Below, piece by piece: positions 1-7,053 of a DNA stretch of 11,472 nucleotides. The notes beneath the pieces were generated by a model that was given only the letters and a program-made list of their open reading frames with translations, was not told the origin of the DNA and did no database searches. The translations under genes and the position numbers were made by a program. The first letter of the stretch is position 1. Each line of letters starts with the position of its first letter. The DNA is from an uncultured Selenomonas sp. (lineage in GTDB: Bacteria > Bacillota > Negativicutes > Selenomonadales > Selenomonadaceae): the NCBI GenBank assembly GCA_905373085.1, contig CAJPRR010000066.1:1-11472 (forward strand), written 5' to 3'.

Positions 1-1109
<1,109 letters not shown>

Positions 1110-1137
1110 GGGCAGGCAGAAAAATATCGCGAAAAAC

Positions 1138-1175
1138 AACAGGCATCCTTCCGATGATGAAAGGATGCCTGTTTT
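1138..1175 (+). terminator. Intrinsic terminator downstream of ftsZ
   Basis: A perfect 13-bp inverted repeat (AACAGGCATCCTT at 1138-1150 pairing with 1161-1173) encloses a 10-nt loop and is followed by a short T run (four T in all, 1172-1175). It starts 28 nt after the ftsZ stop codon. The T run is short, but the stem is long and flawless. A-rich sequence precedes the stem, so the hairpin might also act weakly on the other strand, where no gene is seen. Confidence 0.85.
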
Positions 1176-1259
1176 GCGTGCGCATGATGCAAGCGCATGT
1201 TTCGTTCCTCCGTTAAAGGATTTTCAGTCAAAGATTTTCCACCGATTTTCTTGGTTTCG

Positions 1260-1268
1260 TGCTATAAT
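1260..1268 (+). promoter_or_regulatory. Extended -10 promoter for the AMIN/NAGPA gene
   Basis: TGCTATAAT combines a perfect -10 hexamer (1263-1268) with the extended TGn element. No good -35 hexamer lies 16-18 bp upstream, which is common for extended -10 promoters. Transcription would begin around 1275, about 30 nt before the ATG at 1307, leaving room for the AGGGG ribosome site at 1291-1295. Its position after the ftsZ terminator supports an independent transcription unit. Confidence 0.7.
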
Positions 1269-1306
1269 AGTCTTCACTAGATGGATTTTGAGGGGATGAC
1301 GAGAGT

Positions 1307-2734
1307 ATGAGGAAGATGGCGCTGAGTCTGGCTTTGGCGCTGGCGGTGGCCTTGGGAACGGATGCCGTTTCTTTTGCGGCGCTGCCGCAAACACAGGCTC
1401 GTGTGCAGGTGCAGCAGCGGACGGCGAAGACGCTGACGGGCGTGCGCTTTGGCACGAGTGACGAGCGCGAGCGCGTCGTCTTCGACTTGACGACGCTGCC
1501 CGTCTACGAGGTTCATACGGAGAACGACGGACAGAGGATCGTGCTTTTCCTTGCAGGCGCGCGCAGTCAGGCCGTGCAGCCGGAGATTTCGGGCAGCATG
1601 GTCGAGAGCGTGCGCGTATCGGCCGTGCCGCAGGGCGTCAAGGTCGTCATCGATCTTGCGGCGCCGGCCGCTTACGAAGTCAAGACGCTCGCGAATCCGA
1701 CGCGCCTCTTCATCGACGTGCAGAAGGAATACGAAGTCATTTCCGAGGAGACGCCTGCGCCCGGCCTCAAGCTCTCGACGCTCAAGAGGCTCGACGCTCG
1801 CGGCCGCCTGACGGGCTGGGTGCTGGAAGCCGATCCCGCTCGCTATCGCGCCGTGCCCGTGCTCGCCAAGGGAACTGTGACAGGACGCGCCACGGTCAGC
1901 GCGATGTCGGATATGGCAGGAGCCGCTGCGGCGATCAATGCGTCCTACTTTGCGCCGAGCGGCGAGATCCTTGGCCTTTTGAAGCTGGACGGCACGATCG
2001 TCGGCACGACGTACTTTCGGCGCAGCGCCGTGGGCTTTGCCGCCGACGGTAGGGCGTACTTCGGCCCTGTCGATTACAGCGGCACGGTGACGCTCGGCAA
2101 GAGAAGCTGGCCCGTGGGCGGCGTCGATGCGGAGCGCGGCGAGGACAGTCTCGTGATTTACAATCATTACTACGGCCCGACGACGCGCACGAATGAATAC
2201 GGACAGGAGTACATCGTCCGAGGCGGCAGGGTCGCTGCCGTCAATACGTCGGACAGCCCAATTCCGAAAGACGGCCTCGTCATCTCGGTGCATGGCAAGG
2301 CGAAGGACGCTTTCGCCCGAGTGAAGGTCGGCGACGCCGTGCGCGTGGCGGAAGCGATCGGCGCACCGTGGGAGAGCTTGCCGACGGTCATCGGCGCAGG
2401 TCCGATGCTCGTCGAGGACGGCGCCCCCCATGTGACGGCAGCGGAGGAGGAGTTTCCGCCCGACATCGCGCGTGGGCGTGCGCCGCGCACGGCGTTCGGC
2501 GTGACGGCGGCCGGGCATTACCTGCTCGCCGTCGTCGACGGACGCCAGTCGCACAGCATCGGCTGCACGCTGCAGGAGATGGCGGAGTTCATGCTGCAGT
2601 TCGGCGCCGTTCAGGCGATCAATTTCGACGGCGGCGGATCGAGTGCGCTCGTCGTCGACGGCGAACTTGAAAACAGCCCGTCCGACGGGCAGGAGCGTGC
2701 CGTCGGCTCGGCGCTCGCCCTTTTGCCGCGCTGA
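1307..2734 (+). CDS. Exported AMIN-domain / NAGPA-type phosphodiester glycosidase family protein
   Basis: 475 residues, predicted to be exported. The N-terminus is a typical signal peptide (MRK, hydrophobic run, probable cleavage after about residue 24 at SFA/AL). Residues ~38-145 resemble an AMIN domain: beta-rich, with RVVFDLTTLPVYEV and later GVKVVIDL and RLFIDVQ strands. AMIN domains are known to target periplasmic enzymes to the cell wall or septum. From ~165 to the end is a NAGPA-like domain (the family named after the lysosomal GlcNAc-1-phosphodiester alpha-N-acetylglucosaminidase). Its hallmarks are INASYF at 210-215, GAGPM at 363-367, RTAFG, and NFDGGGSSALVV from 439, followed by an ER-V-SALAL ending. 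The natural substrate is unknown; a sugar-phosphodiester in the wall or envelope is an inference. The ATG has an AGGGG ribosome site at 1291-1295. It has its own promoter after ftsZ, so it is probably not co-transcribed with ftsZ. Family assignment is strong; biological role is open. Confidence 0.88.
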   Translation: MRKMALSLALALAVALGTDAVSFAALPQTQARVQVQQRTAKTLTGVRFGTSDERERVVFDLTTLPVYEVHTENDGQRIVLFLAGARSQAVQPEISGSMVESVRVSAVPQGVKVVIDLAAPAAYEVKTLANPTRLFIDVQKEYEVISEETPAPGLKLSTLKRLDARGRLTGWVLEADPARYRAVPVLAKGTVTGRATVSAMSDMAGAAAAINASYFAPSGEILGLLKLDGTIVGTTYFRRSAVGFAADGRAYFGPVDYSGTVTLGKRSWPVGGVDAERGEDSLVIYNHYYGPTTRTNEYGQEYIVRGGRVAAVNTSDSPIPKDGLVISVHGKAKDAFARVKVGDAVRVAEAIGAPWESLPTVIGAGPMLVEDGAPHVTAAEEEFPPDIARGRAPRTAFGVTAAGHYLLAVVDGRQSHSIGCTLQEMAEFMLQFGAVQAINFDGGGSSALVVDGELENSPSDGQERAVGSALALLPR

Positions 2735-2758
2735 CGGCGGCATTTCTCAGAGTTTCTG

Positions 2759-2787
2759 TTGGCACATCGAAAAGAATCCGTTATAAT
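2759..2787 (+). promoter_or_regulatory. Near-consensus sigma-70 promoter for the envelope operon
   Basis: The -35 box TTGGCA (2759-2764, one mismatch to TTGACA) and the -10 box TATAAT (2782-2787, perfect) are separated by exactly 17 bp. This is the best promoter in the window. It stands before the run of genes that includes mlaEFD, tolC and the TamB-like gene. The -10 box directly abuts the ribosome site of the first gene, so the predicted start point (~2794-2796) lies only about 5-7 nt before the ATG. Confidence 0.75.
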
Positions 2788-2794
2788 GGAGGAG
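2788..2794 (+). promoter_or_regulatory. Ribosome binding site (GGAGGAG) abutting the -10 box
   Basis: GGAGGAG lies 6 nt before the ATG at 2801 and decides that start. It begins at the base right after TATAAT, so a transcript from that promoter would probably lack all or most of it. The site would then serve only mRNAs started further upstream. Confidence 0.7.
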
Positions 2795-2800
2795 ATGTAA

Positions 2801-3100
2801 ATGAAGAAGATACTGGCACTCGGCCTTTTTCTTGGCGTGATGCTGCTCGCTGTCCATGCTCTGACAGCAGAGGCGGCAGTGGATGCAAAGTCCGGCATTG
2901 CCGGCACGGTCACATGGACGGCGGAGCCGGGAAGCGCGCTTGCGGCGGGGGCGGAGATCGTGCGCGTGCGCACGCTGACGGGCGAGGTCGCGGCGGCGCG
3001 TGCCGAGGCTGACTGCAGCGTGAGCGAGATGCTCGTCGCTGTCGGCGATGACATCGCTGCGGGGCAGGTCGTCGCGCGCTTGAAGCAGCAGGACGAATGA
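2801..3100 (+). CDS. Small exported lipoyl/biotinyl-like (barrel-sandwich) protein
   Basis: 99 residues. Signal peptide MKKILALGLFLGVMLL..., with probable cleavage after AEA (~residue 25), leaves about 74 mature residues. These look like one lipoyl/biotinyl-type barrel-sandwich domain built from two related halves: GTVTWTAEPGSALAAGAEIVRV (35-56, with the GSALAAGAEI turn) and SVSEMLVAVGDDIAAGQVVARL (73-94). The G(D/S)xxxxGQxV pattern is the diagnostic part. In carrier domains the tip of the hairpin between the halves holds the modified lysine. Here it reads TLTGEVAA, and by hand alignment Gly61 takes the lysine position, so biotin or lipoate attachment is unlikely. A single Cys72 is present. 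Similar folds occur in HlyD/AcrA-type periplasmic adaptors, but helical hairpin and beta-barrel domains are absent. It is the first gene after a strong promoter and lies 57 nt before the S55-like gene. Fold call moderate; function unknown. Confidence 0.7.
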   Translation: MKKILALGLFLGVMLLAVHALTAEAAVDAKSGIAGTVTWTAEPGSALAAGAEIVRVRTLTGEVAAARAEADCSVSEMLVAVGDDIAAGQVVARLKQQDE

Positions 3101-3145
3101 TCGCGTGGAAAAACTCTCTCTTTTGTGCCGTTCTCCAATCTGTTC

Positions 3146-3153
3146 GAGGTGAT
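3146..3153 (+). promoter_or_regulatory. Strong ribosome binding site selecting a TTG start
   Basis: GAGGTGAT matches the extended anti-Shine-Dalgarno complement and sits 4 nt before TTG at 3158 (8 nt from its GAGG core). It argues for the TTG start over the in-frame GTG at 3125, which has no such site and would place 11 extra residues before an otherwise normal signal peptide. Confidence 0.7.
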
Positions 3154-3157
3154 ATAC

Positions 3158-5518
3158 TTGCGTAATTTCAAAAAGAAGATGCTCGCGCTCAGCCTCTCCC
3201 TGTCCCTTTCCATGGGACTGACGGGGATGACGGCGACGGCTTCCCTGCCGCCGACTTTGCCCCTTTCGGAGGTGTATCCGGGCATGGAGGGGACGGCGTA
3301 CACCGTGGTCGACGAGTCGGGCGAGATCGTGCCGTTCCACGTCGATGTCGTCGGCACGTACGACGAAGGGTCGTCGACGAACCGCATCATGGCGAAGGCG
3401 TCAGGCCCTGTCGTCGAGCGCACGGGCGGCACGCTGCAGGGCATGAGCGGCAGCCCCGTCTATGTGAACGGGGGAGCGCTCGTCGGAGCGCTTTCCGCAG
3501 GCATCAAGGGCATGAGCCTCTATACGTTCTTCATCACGCCGATCGATGAGATGCTGCCTATATGGGACATGCCCGACTACAAGGCGGTTCATCTGAAAAA
3601 GGAAAAGAAGGAAAAAGCGGCGGACGCTGATGAGACGATGGGTGAAGGCATTGGCGAAGACGCCGGCAAAGACGGGATGAAGCCGGAGATGGGAGAGTGC
3701 GCCAAGCTTGAGGAAGAAGAACTGCCGGAGGTTGACGCGGGAACGGCGGAAAAGGCCAGCAAGAAGCCTGCGAAGAAGTCGGAAAAAGACGCTGCGAAGG
3801 ACAGGAAGGCAGAAAAAGGGAAGACGGCGGCCGATAAGCCGGAGAAAGCGGAGAAGAAGCCTGCTTCTGACAAGGAAAGGCCTGCAGAAGCGGAAAAGAA
3901 GCCTGCTGCAGAAAAGGGAAAGCCTGCAGGGGCAGAGAAGAACCCTGAAGAGGCGGCAAAGAAGCCTGCTGATGCAAAGAAGAAGCCTGCAGGGTCAGAA
4001 GATAAGCCTGCAGTTGAGAAAGAGCCCGCAGAAGCAGCAAAAAAGCCTGCCGAAGCGAAGGAGAAGCCCGAAGAAGCGAAGAAGAAGCCTGCAGCTGAGA
4101 AAGAAAAGCCCGCAGAGGCAAAGAAGAGGCCTGTCGCTGAAGCAGACGCAAAGCCTGCAGCGAAGAAGCGCGAGACGCAGGCGAAGTCGGCGCTCTATCT
4201 CGCGGGCTTCGGCAGAAGCGGCTCGGCCTATATGGAGGAGAAGCTTTCCGCTCTCGGCTTCAAGGCGGGCGAGATGCCTGCTTTCGGCACGCCGACGCCC
4301 GGCGCCCATGTCGTCTATGATGCGGTTCTCGCGCCCGGCAGCGCCGTCGGCGTAGCTGTCTCCTACGGCGATTTTTCCGTCGGCGCGACGGGCACGGTGA
4401 CGGCGGTCGATGAAAAGCGCGTGCTCGCCTTCGGGCATCCATTCCTGCACAAGGGCAATGTCAACTACTTCATGACGGAGGCCAAGGTCGTCGGCACGAT
4501 CAGCGGACCGACGGATGGCATGAAGATCGCGAGCATCGGCAATATCATCGGGCGTATCAATCAGGACAGGGAGGCAGGCGTCGCCGGCATCATCGGCGCC
4601 TTCCCCGAGAGCGTGCCGATGCGCGTGCGCGTAAAGGATGCGTCGCTCGGCTACGACAGAAAGTTTGCAGCGCAGATCGCCTACGACGAGGATTTCCTGC
4701 CGGTTCTCGTGCCGGGCATCGCCTATGCGGCGATGGGCAAGACATCGGACACGCTCGGAGAGGCGACGGCGAACCTCAAGTTCACGATCCGCACGACGGC
4801 GGGCGAGGACGGCAGGATCGAGCGTTCGAACATGTACTATGCGGCATCCGACGTCGGGCAGGCTTCCGTGGGCGAGCTGGCGCAGGTCATGACGCTGCTC
4901 TGCCAGAACGCGGAGGAGGCAGCCGACGTGACCTCGATCGACGTTGACATCGAGATGGAAAGCGTGCGCAAGACGGCCTCCCTGATTTCCGCCGTGCCCG
5001 AAAAGCCCTCGGCAAAGCCGGGCGAGACGGTGAATTTCCGCACGACGATCAAGCCTTTCCGCAGGGAGAAGGAAGAGCTGCTGATTCCTTACCATGTGCC
5101 GGAGAACCAGGCGCCGGGCGTCCTGAGTCTCGATGTGCGCGGCGGCAGCTTCATCCCTGTGACGACGGCTCTTCTGCAGAACGCGCTCGGCATCGACACG
5201 AGCGCCGAGGAGGACAAGACGCAGACGACGGCGGACAAGCTCAAGCAGTTCCTGCAGCTTGGCAGGAACAACGAGATCATCGTAGCGCCGGCGATCGCGC
5301 CCAATCTGCCGCTTTCGGCAGAGGAGAAGAAGGAAGCGAAAAAGCGTCTGAAGAAGCAGGAGAGCGCACCGAAGAAGAAGCAGGAGAAGCGCATCGACCT
5401 CTTGGGGCAGAAGGCGAAGAAGAAGGGCAATCCCTTTGAGGCGAAGTTCGAGACGGGCTACGTCATAGACAATGTGATCCATACTTCATTGCTGATCGAG
5501 GAAGAGGACAAGAGATGA
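3158..5518 (+). CDS. Exported SpoIVB-type (S55) peptidase-like protein with a Lys/Pro/Ala-repeat insert
   Basis: 786 residues from the TTG start chosen by its ribosome site. Signal peptide 1-28 (MRNFKKK, hydrophobic core, TATA/SLPP). Residues ~30-140 match the serine-bearing part of the S55 family: VYPGMEGTAYTVV, FHVDVVG, then ERTGGTLQGMSGSPVYVNGG with GMSGSP at 95-100, and a TPIDEML ending. Residues ~147-343 are a low-complexity insert. It is first acidic and Gly/Glu-rich, then repeated KKPA/EKPAEA units. Residues ~344-560 carry the second half of the fold: TGTVTAVDEKRVLAFGHPF, with the likely catalytic His427, and a conserved KVVGTISGPTDGMKI stretch. A further beta domain (~595-670) and a Lys-rich C-terminal segment follow. 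SpoIVB cleaves proteins between the two membranes of developing spores. Relatives outside sporulation are poorly studied, so the substrate here is unknown. The stop overlaps the mlaE start (ATGA), which implies translational coupling and a link to phospholipid transport. Protease activity is inferred; the third catalytic residue was not identified. Confidence 0.85.
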   Translation: MRNFKKKMLALSLSLSLSMGLTGMTATASLPPTLPLSEVYPGMEGTAYTVVDESGEIVPFHVDVVGTYDEGSSTNRIMAKASGPVVERTGGTLQGMSGSPVYVNGGALVGALSAGIKGMSLYTFFITPIDEMLPIWDMPDYKAVHLKKEKKEKAADADETMGEGIGEDAGKDGMKPEMGECAKLEEEELPEVDAGTAEKASKKPAKKSEKDAAKDRKAEKGKTAADKPEKAEKKPASDKERPAEAEKKPAAEKGKPAGAEKNPEEAAKKPADAKKKPAGSEDKPAVEKEPAEAAKKPAEAKEKPEEAKKKPAAEKEKPAEAKKRPVAEADAKPAAKKRETQAKSALYLAGFGRSGSAYMEEKLSALGFKAGEMPAFGTPTPGAHVVYDAVLAPGSAVGVAVSYGDFSVGATGTVTAVDEKRVLAFGHPFLHKGNVNYFMTEAKVVGTISGPTDGMKIASIGNIIGRINQDREAGVAGIIGAFPESVPMRVRVKDASLGYDRKFAAQIAYDEDFLPVLVPGIAYAAMGKTSDTLGEATANLKFTIRTTAGEDGRIERSNMYYAASDVGQASVGELAQVMTLLCQNAEEAADVTSIDVDIEMESVRKTASLISAVPEKPSAKPGETVNFRTTIKPFRREKEELLIPYHVPENQAPGVLSLDVRGGSFIPVTTALLQNALGIDTSAEEDKTQTTADKLKQFLQLGRNNEIIVAPAIAPNLPLSAEEKKEAKKRLKKQESAPKKKQEKRIDLLGQKAKKKGNPFEAKFETGYVIDNVIHTSLLIEEEDKR
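3750..4180 (+). repeat. Degenerate in-gene repeats encoding KKPA / EKPAEA units
   Basis: Within the S55-like gene the coding strand becomes purine-rich and repeats variants of AAGAAGCCTGC at irregular spacings of roughly 20-45 bp, over a dozen times. Some copies are nearly identical at DNA level: 4004-4023 and 4085-4104 agree at 19 of 20 bases (AAGCCTGCAG then T/C then TGAGAAAGA). The pattern suggests expansion by slippage or unequal recombination while keeping the reading frame. The product is a cationic Lys/Pro/Ala segment comparable in composition to the periplasm-spanning part of TonB. Confidence 0.85.
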
Positions 5519-6285
5519 TGACGCGGCTGTTGGAGAAAATCGGTTCGTTCGTGCTCGAAAAATTTGAGTGGGCCGGCTCCGTCATTTTGCTCCTCGCCGC
5601 CGCTGTCAAAGAGCTGCGCCGCCCCTTGCGGTTTCGGCATATCTTCGCTCAGATGTCGCATCTCGGCGTCGACTCGCTCGCCATCGTCGCCTTGACGATG
5701 CTCTTCACCGGCATGGTCATGACGCTGCAGATCGCGCATGAGTTCATCCGCTTCGGCGCACAGTCGACGATCGGCGGCGTCATCGCCATTGCCATCGGGC
5801 GCGAGCTTGGCCCCGTGCTCGTCGGCGTCGTCTGCGCGGGGCGCGTGGGGTCTGCCATCACGGCGGAGATCAGCACGATGAAGGTCACGGAGCAGATCGA
5901 CGCCCTGCGCGTCATGGCGACGAGTCCCATCGGCTACCTCGTCGTGCCGCGCATGATCGCGTGCATGTGCATGGTGCCGCTCCTGACGGTCTTCGGCGAC
6001 GTCATCGGCGTCCTCGGCGGCTGGTTCGTCGCTGTGCATTATGCGGGCATCGCCTCCTACACCTTCACGAATTCCATCCACGTCTTTGCCGTGCCGCATG
6101 ACATGACGGGCGGACTCGTCAAGGCGGCGGTGTTCGGCGTCGTCATCGCCGTCCTCGGCTCGTGGTACGGCCTTCATGCGCCCGAAGGCGCGGAAGGCGT
6201 GGGACGCGCCACGACGAAGAGCGTCGTGGCGGCGATCGTCTGCATTTTCTTTCTGAATGTGTTCCTGTCGTTCTTGCTTTATTGA
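5515..6285 (+). CDS. mlaE: Phospholipid ABC transporter permease MlaE
   Basis: 256 residues, matching the usual MlaE/YrbE length. It is the inner-membrane permease of the MCE-type glycerophospholipid transporter and works as a dimer with MlaF and MlaD. Hydrophobic segments lie at about 22-31, 52-75, 84-108, 145-175, 205-220 and 235-255. The family hallmarks are IGRELGPVL (with RELGPVL at 96-102), then AGRVGSAITAEISTMKVTEQIDALRVM from about 108, the cytoplasmic coupling region that contacts the ATPase. The ATG at 5515 overlaps the stop of the S55-like gene as ATGA, with GAGGAAGAGG just upstream serving as ribosome site. A second in-frame ATG directly follows, so the product may start one residue later. 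mlaF follows after 18 nt. No MlaB-type STAS gene is visible next to it. Confidence 0.96.
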   Translation: MMTRLLEKIGSFVLEKFEWAGSVILLLAAAVKELRRPLRFRHIFAQMSHLGVDSLAIVALTMLFTGMVMTLQIAHEFIRFGAQSTIGGVIAIAIGRELGPVLVGVVCAGRVGSAITAEISTMKVTEQIDALRVMATSPIGYLVVPRMIACMCMVPLLTVFGDVIGVLGGWFVAVHYAGIASYTFTNSIHVFAVPHDMTGGLVKAAVFGVVIAVLGSWYGLHAPEGAEGVGRATTKSVVAAIVCIFFLNVFLSFLLY

Positions 6286-6303
6286 CTGGCTGGGGTGAAA
6301 GAT

Positions 6304-7053
6304 ATGATACGGCTGGAAGATGTGACGAAGAGCTTCGCTTCCCATGAGGCGCTGCACACACTCGATCTTTGCGTCGAAGACGGCGAGACGCTCGCCGTCA
6401 TCGGCGGCTCGGGTTCGGGCAAGAGCACGCTCCTTCGGCTCATCATCGGGCTGATCCGCCCGACCTCGGGCCGGATCTGGATCGACGACGCCGAGATCTC
6501 GCAGATGACGGAGGACGAGCTTGACCGGGTGCGCCTGAAGATGGGCATGGTCTTCCAGTATTCGGCGCTCTTTGACTCCATGACCGTCGGCGAGAACGTC
6601 GCCTTCGGGCTTCGCGAGCACAAGCGGCTCAAGGAGGAGGAGATCGTGCGTATCGTGCGCGAGAAGCTGAGACTCGTCGGCCTTGAAGGCAGCGAGCGCA
6701 TGATGCCGGGCGAGCTTTCGGGCGGCATGAAGAAGCGCGTGAGCTTGGCGCGCGCCATCGCCATCGACCCGTCCATCATCCTCTACGATGAGCCGAGTTC
6801 GGGACTCGATCCCCTGACGTCGGCAAAGATCGACGACCTCATCATCGAGACGCAGAAGAAGCTCGGCGTGACGAGCATCGTCGTGACGCACGACATGGCG
6901 AGCGCCTGCCGCATCGCCGACCGCATCGCCATGCTGCACAAGGGATCGCTCATCGCGCTCGATACGGTCGAAGGGTTCAGAAAGCTCAAAGATCCGCGCG
7001 TTCGCGCATTTTTTCGCGCAGCGGGAACGGAAGAGAGGGAGGCGGGTTTATGA
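6304..7053 (+). CDS. mlaF: Phospholipid ABC transporter ATPase MlaF
   Basis: 249 residues from ATG 6304, chosen because GGGGTGA at 6292-6298 is a well-spaced ribosome site for it. The in-frame GTG at 6295 (three residues longer) lies inside that site. It is the cytoplasmic ATPase driving the MlaE permease. All ABC motifs are present in order: Walker A GGSGSGKST at 34-42, Q-loop Gln85 in MVFQYSALFDSMTVGENVAF, signature LSGGMKKR at 138-145, Walker B LYDEPSSGLDP with Asp162/Glu163, and switch His196 in VVTHDM. The MTVGENVAF and SGGMKKRVSLARAIA wording is typical of the MlaF/Ttg2A branch. The stop overlaps the mlaD start (ATGA), so expression is coupled. It appears complete and catalytically intact. 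Confidence 0.96.
   Translation: MIRLEDVTKSFASHEALHTLDLCVEDGETLAVIGGSGSGKSTLLRLIIGLIRPTSGRIWIDDAEISQMTEDELDRVRLKMGMVFQYSALFDSMTVGENVAFGLREHKRLKEEEIVRIVREKLRLVGLEGSERMMPGELSGGMKKRVSLARAIAIDPSIILYDEPSSGLDPLTSAKIDDLIIETQKKLGVTSIVVTHDMASACRIADRIAMLHKGSLIALDTVEGFRKLKDPRVRAFFRAAGTEEREAGL
6996..7014 (+). other. Short GC hairpin plus T6 near the 3' end of mlaF
   Basis: GCGC-GTTC-GCGC (6996-7007) followed by A and six T (7009-7014) resembles a very small intrinsic terminator inside the last codons of mlaF, about 35 nt before mlaD. A 4-bp stem is weak, and translating ribosomes would suppress it. It could at most dampen transcription into mlaD when translation falters, and it may be chance. Confidence 0.25.

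Noticed and set aside
1281..1310. Nine-codon ATG reading frame ending in a TGA that overlaps the ATG at 1307
   Set aside because: The ATGA overlap looks like a leader peptide, but there is no ribosome site before 1281 and the predicted transcript starts only a few bases upstream. Too weak to call.
2786..2800. Four-codon ATG GAG GAG ATG TAA ending right before the ATG at 2801
   Set aside because: It is formed by the promoter and Shine-Dalgarno bases themselves and has no ribosome site of its own.
3125..3157. GTG start at 3125 for the S55-like protein
   Set aside because: It has no ribosome site, and the extra 11 residues spoil a normal signal peptide. The TTG at 3158 has GAGGTGAT in ideal position.
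3558..4355. Repeat-rich reading frames on both strands (3558-4151 minus, 3708-4355 plus) across the Lys/Pro region
   Set aside because: They are out-of-frame shadows of the purine-rich repeats in the S55-like gene, with extreme Arg/Lys or Leu/Ser composition and no signals for translation.
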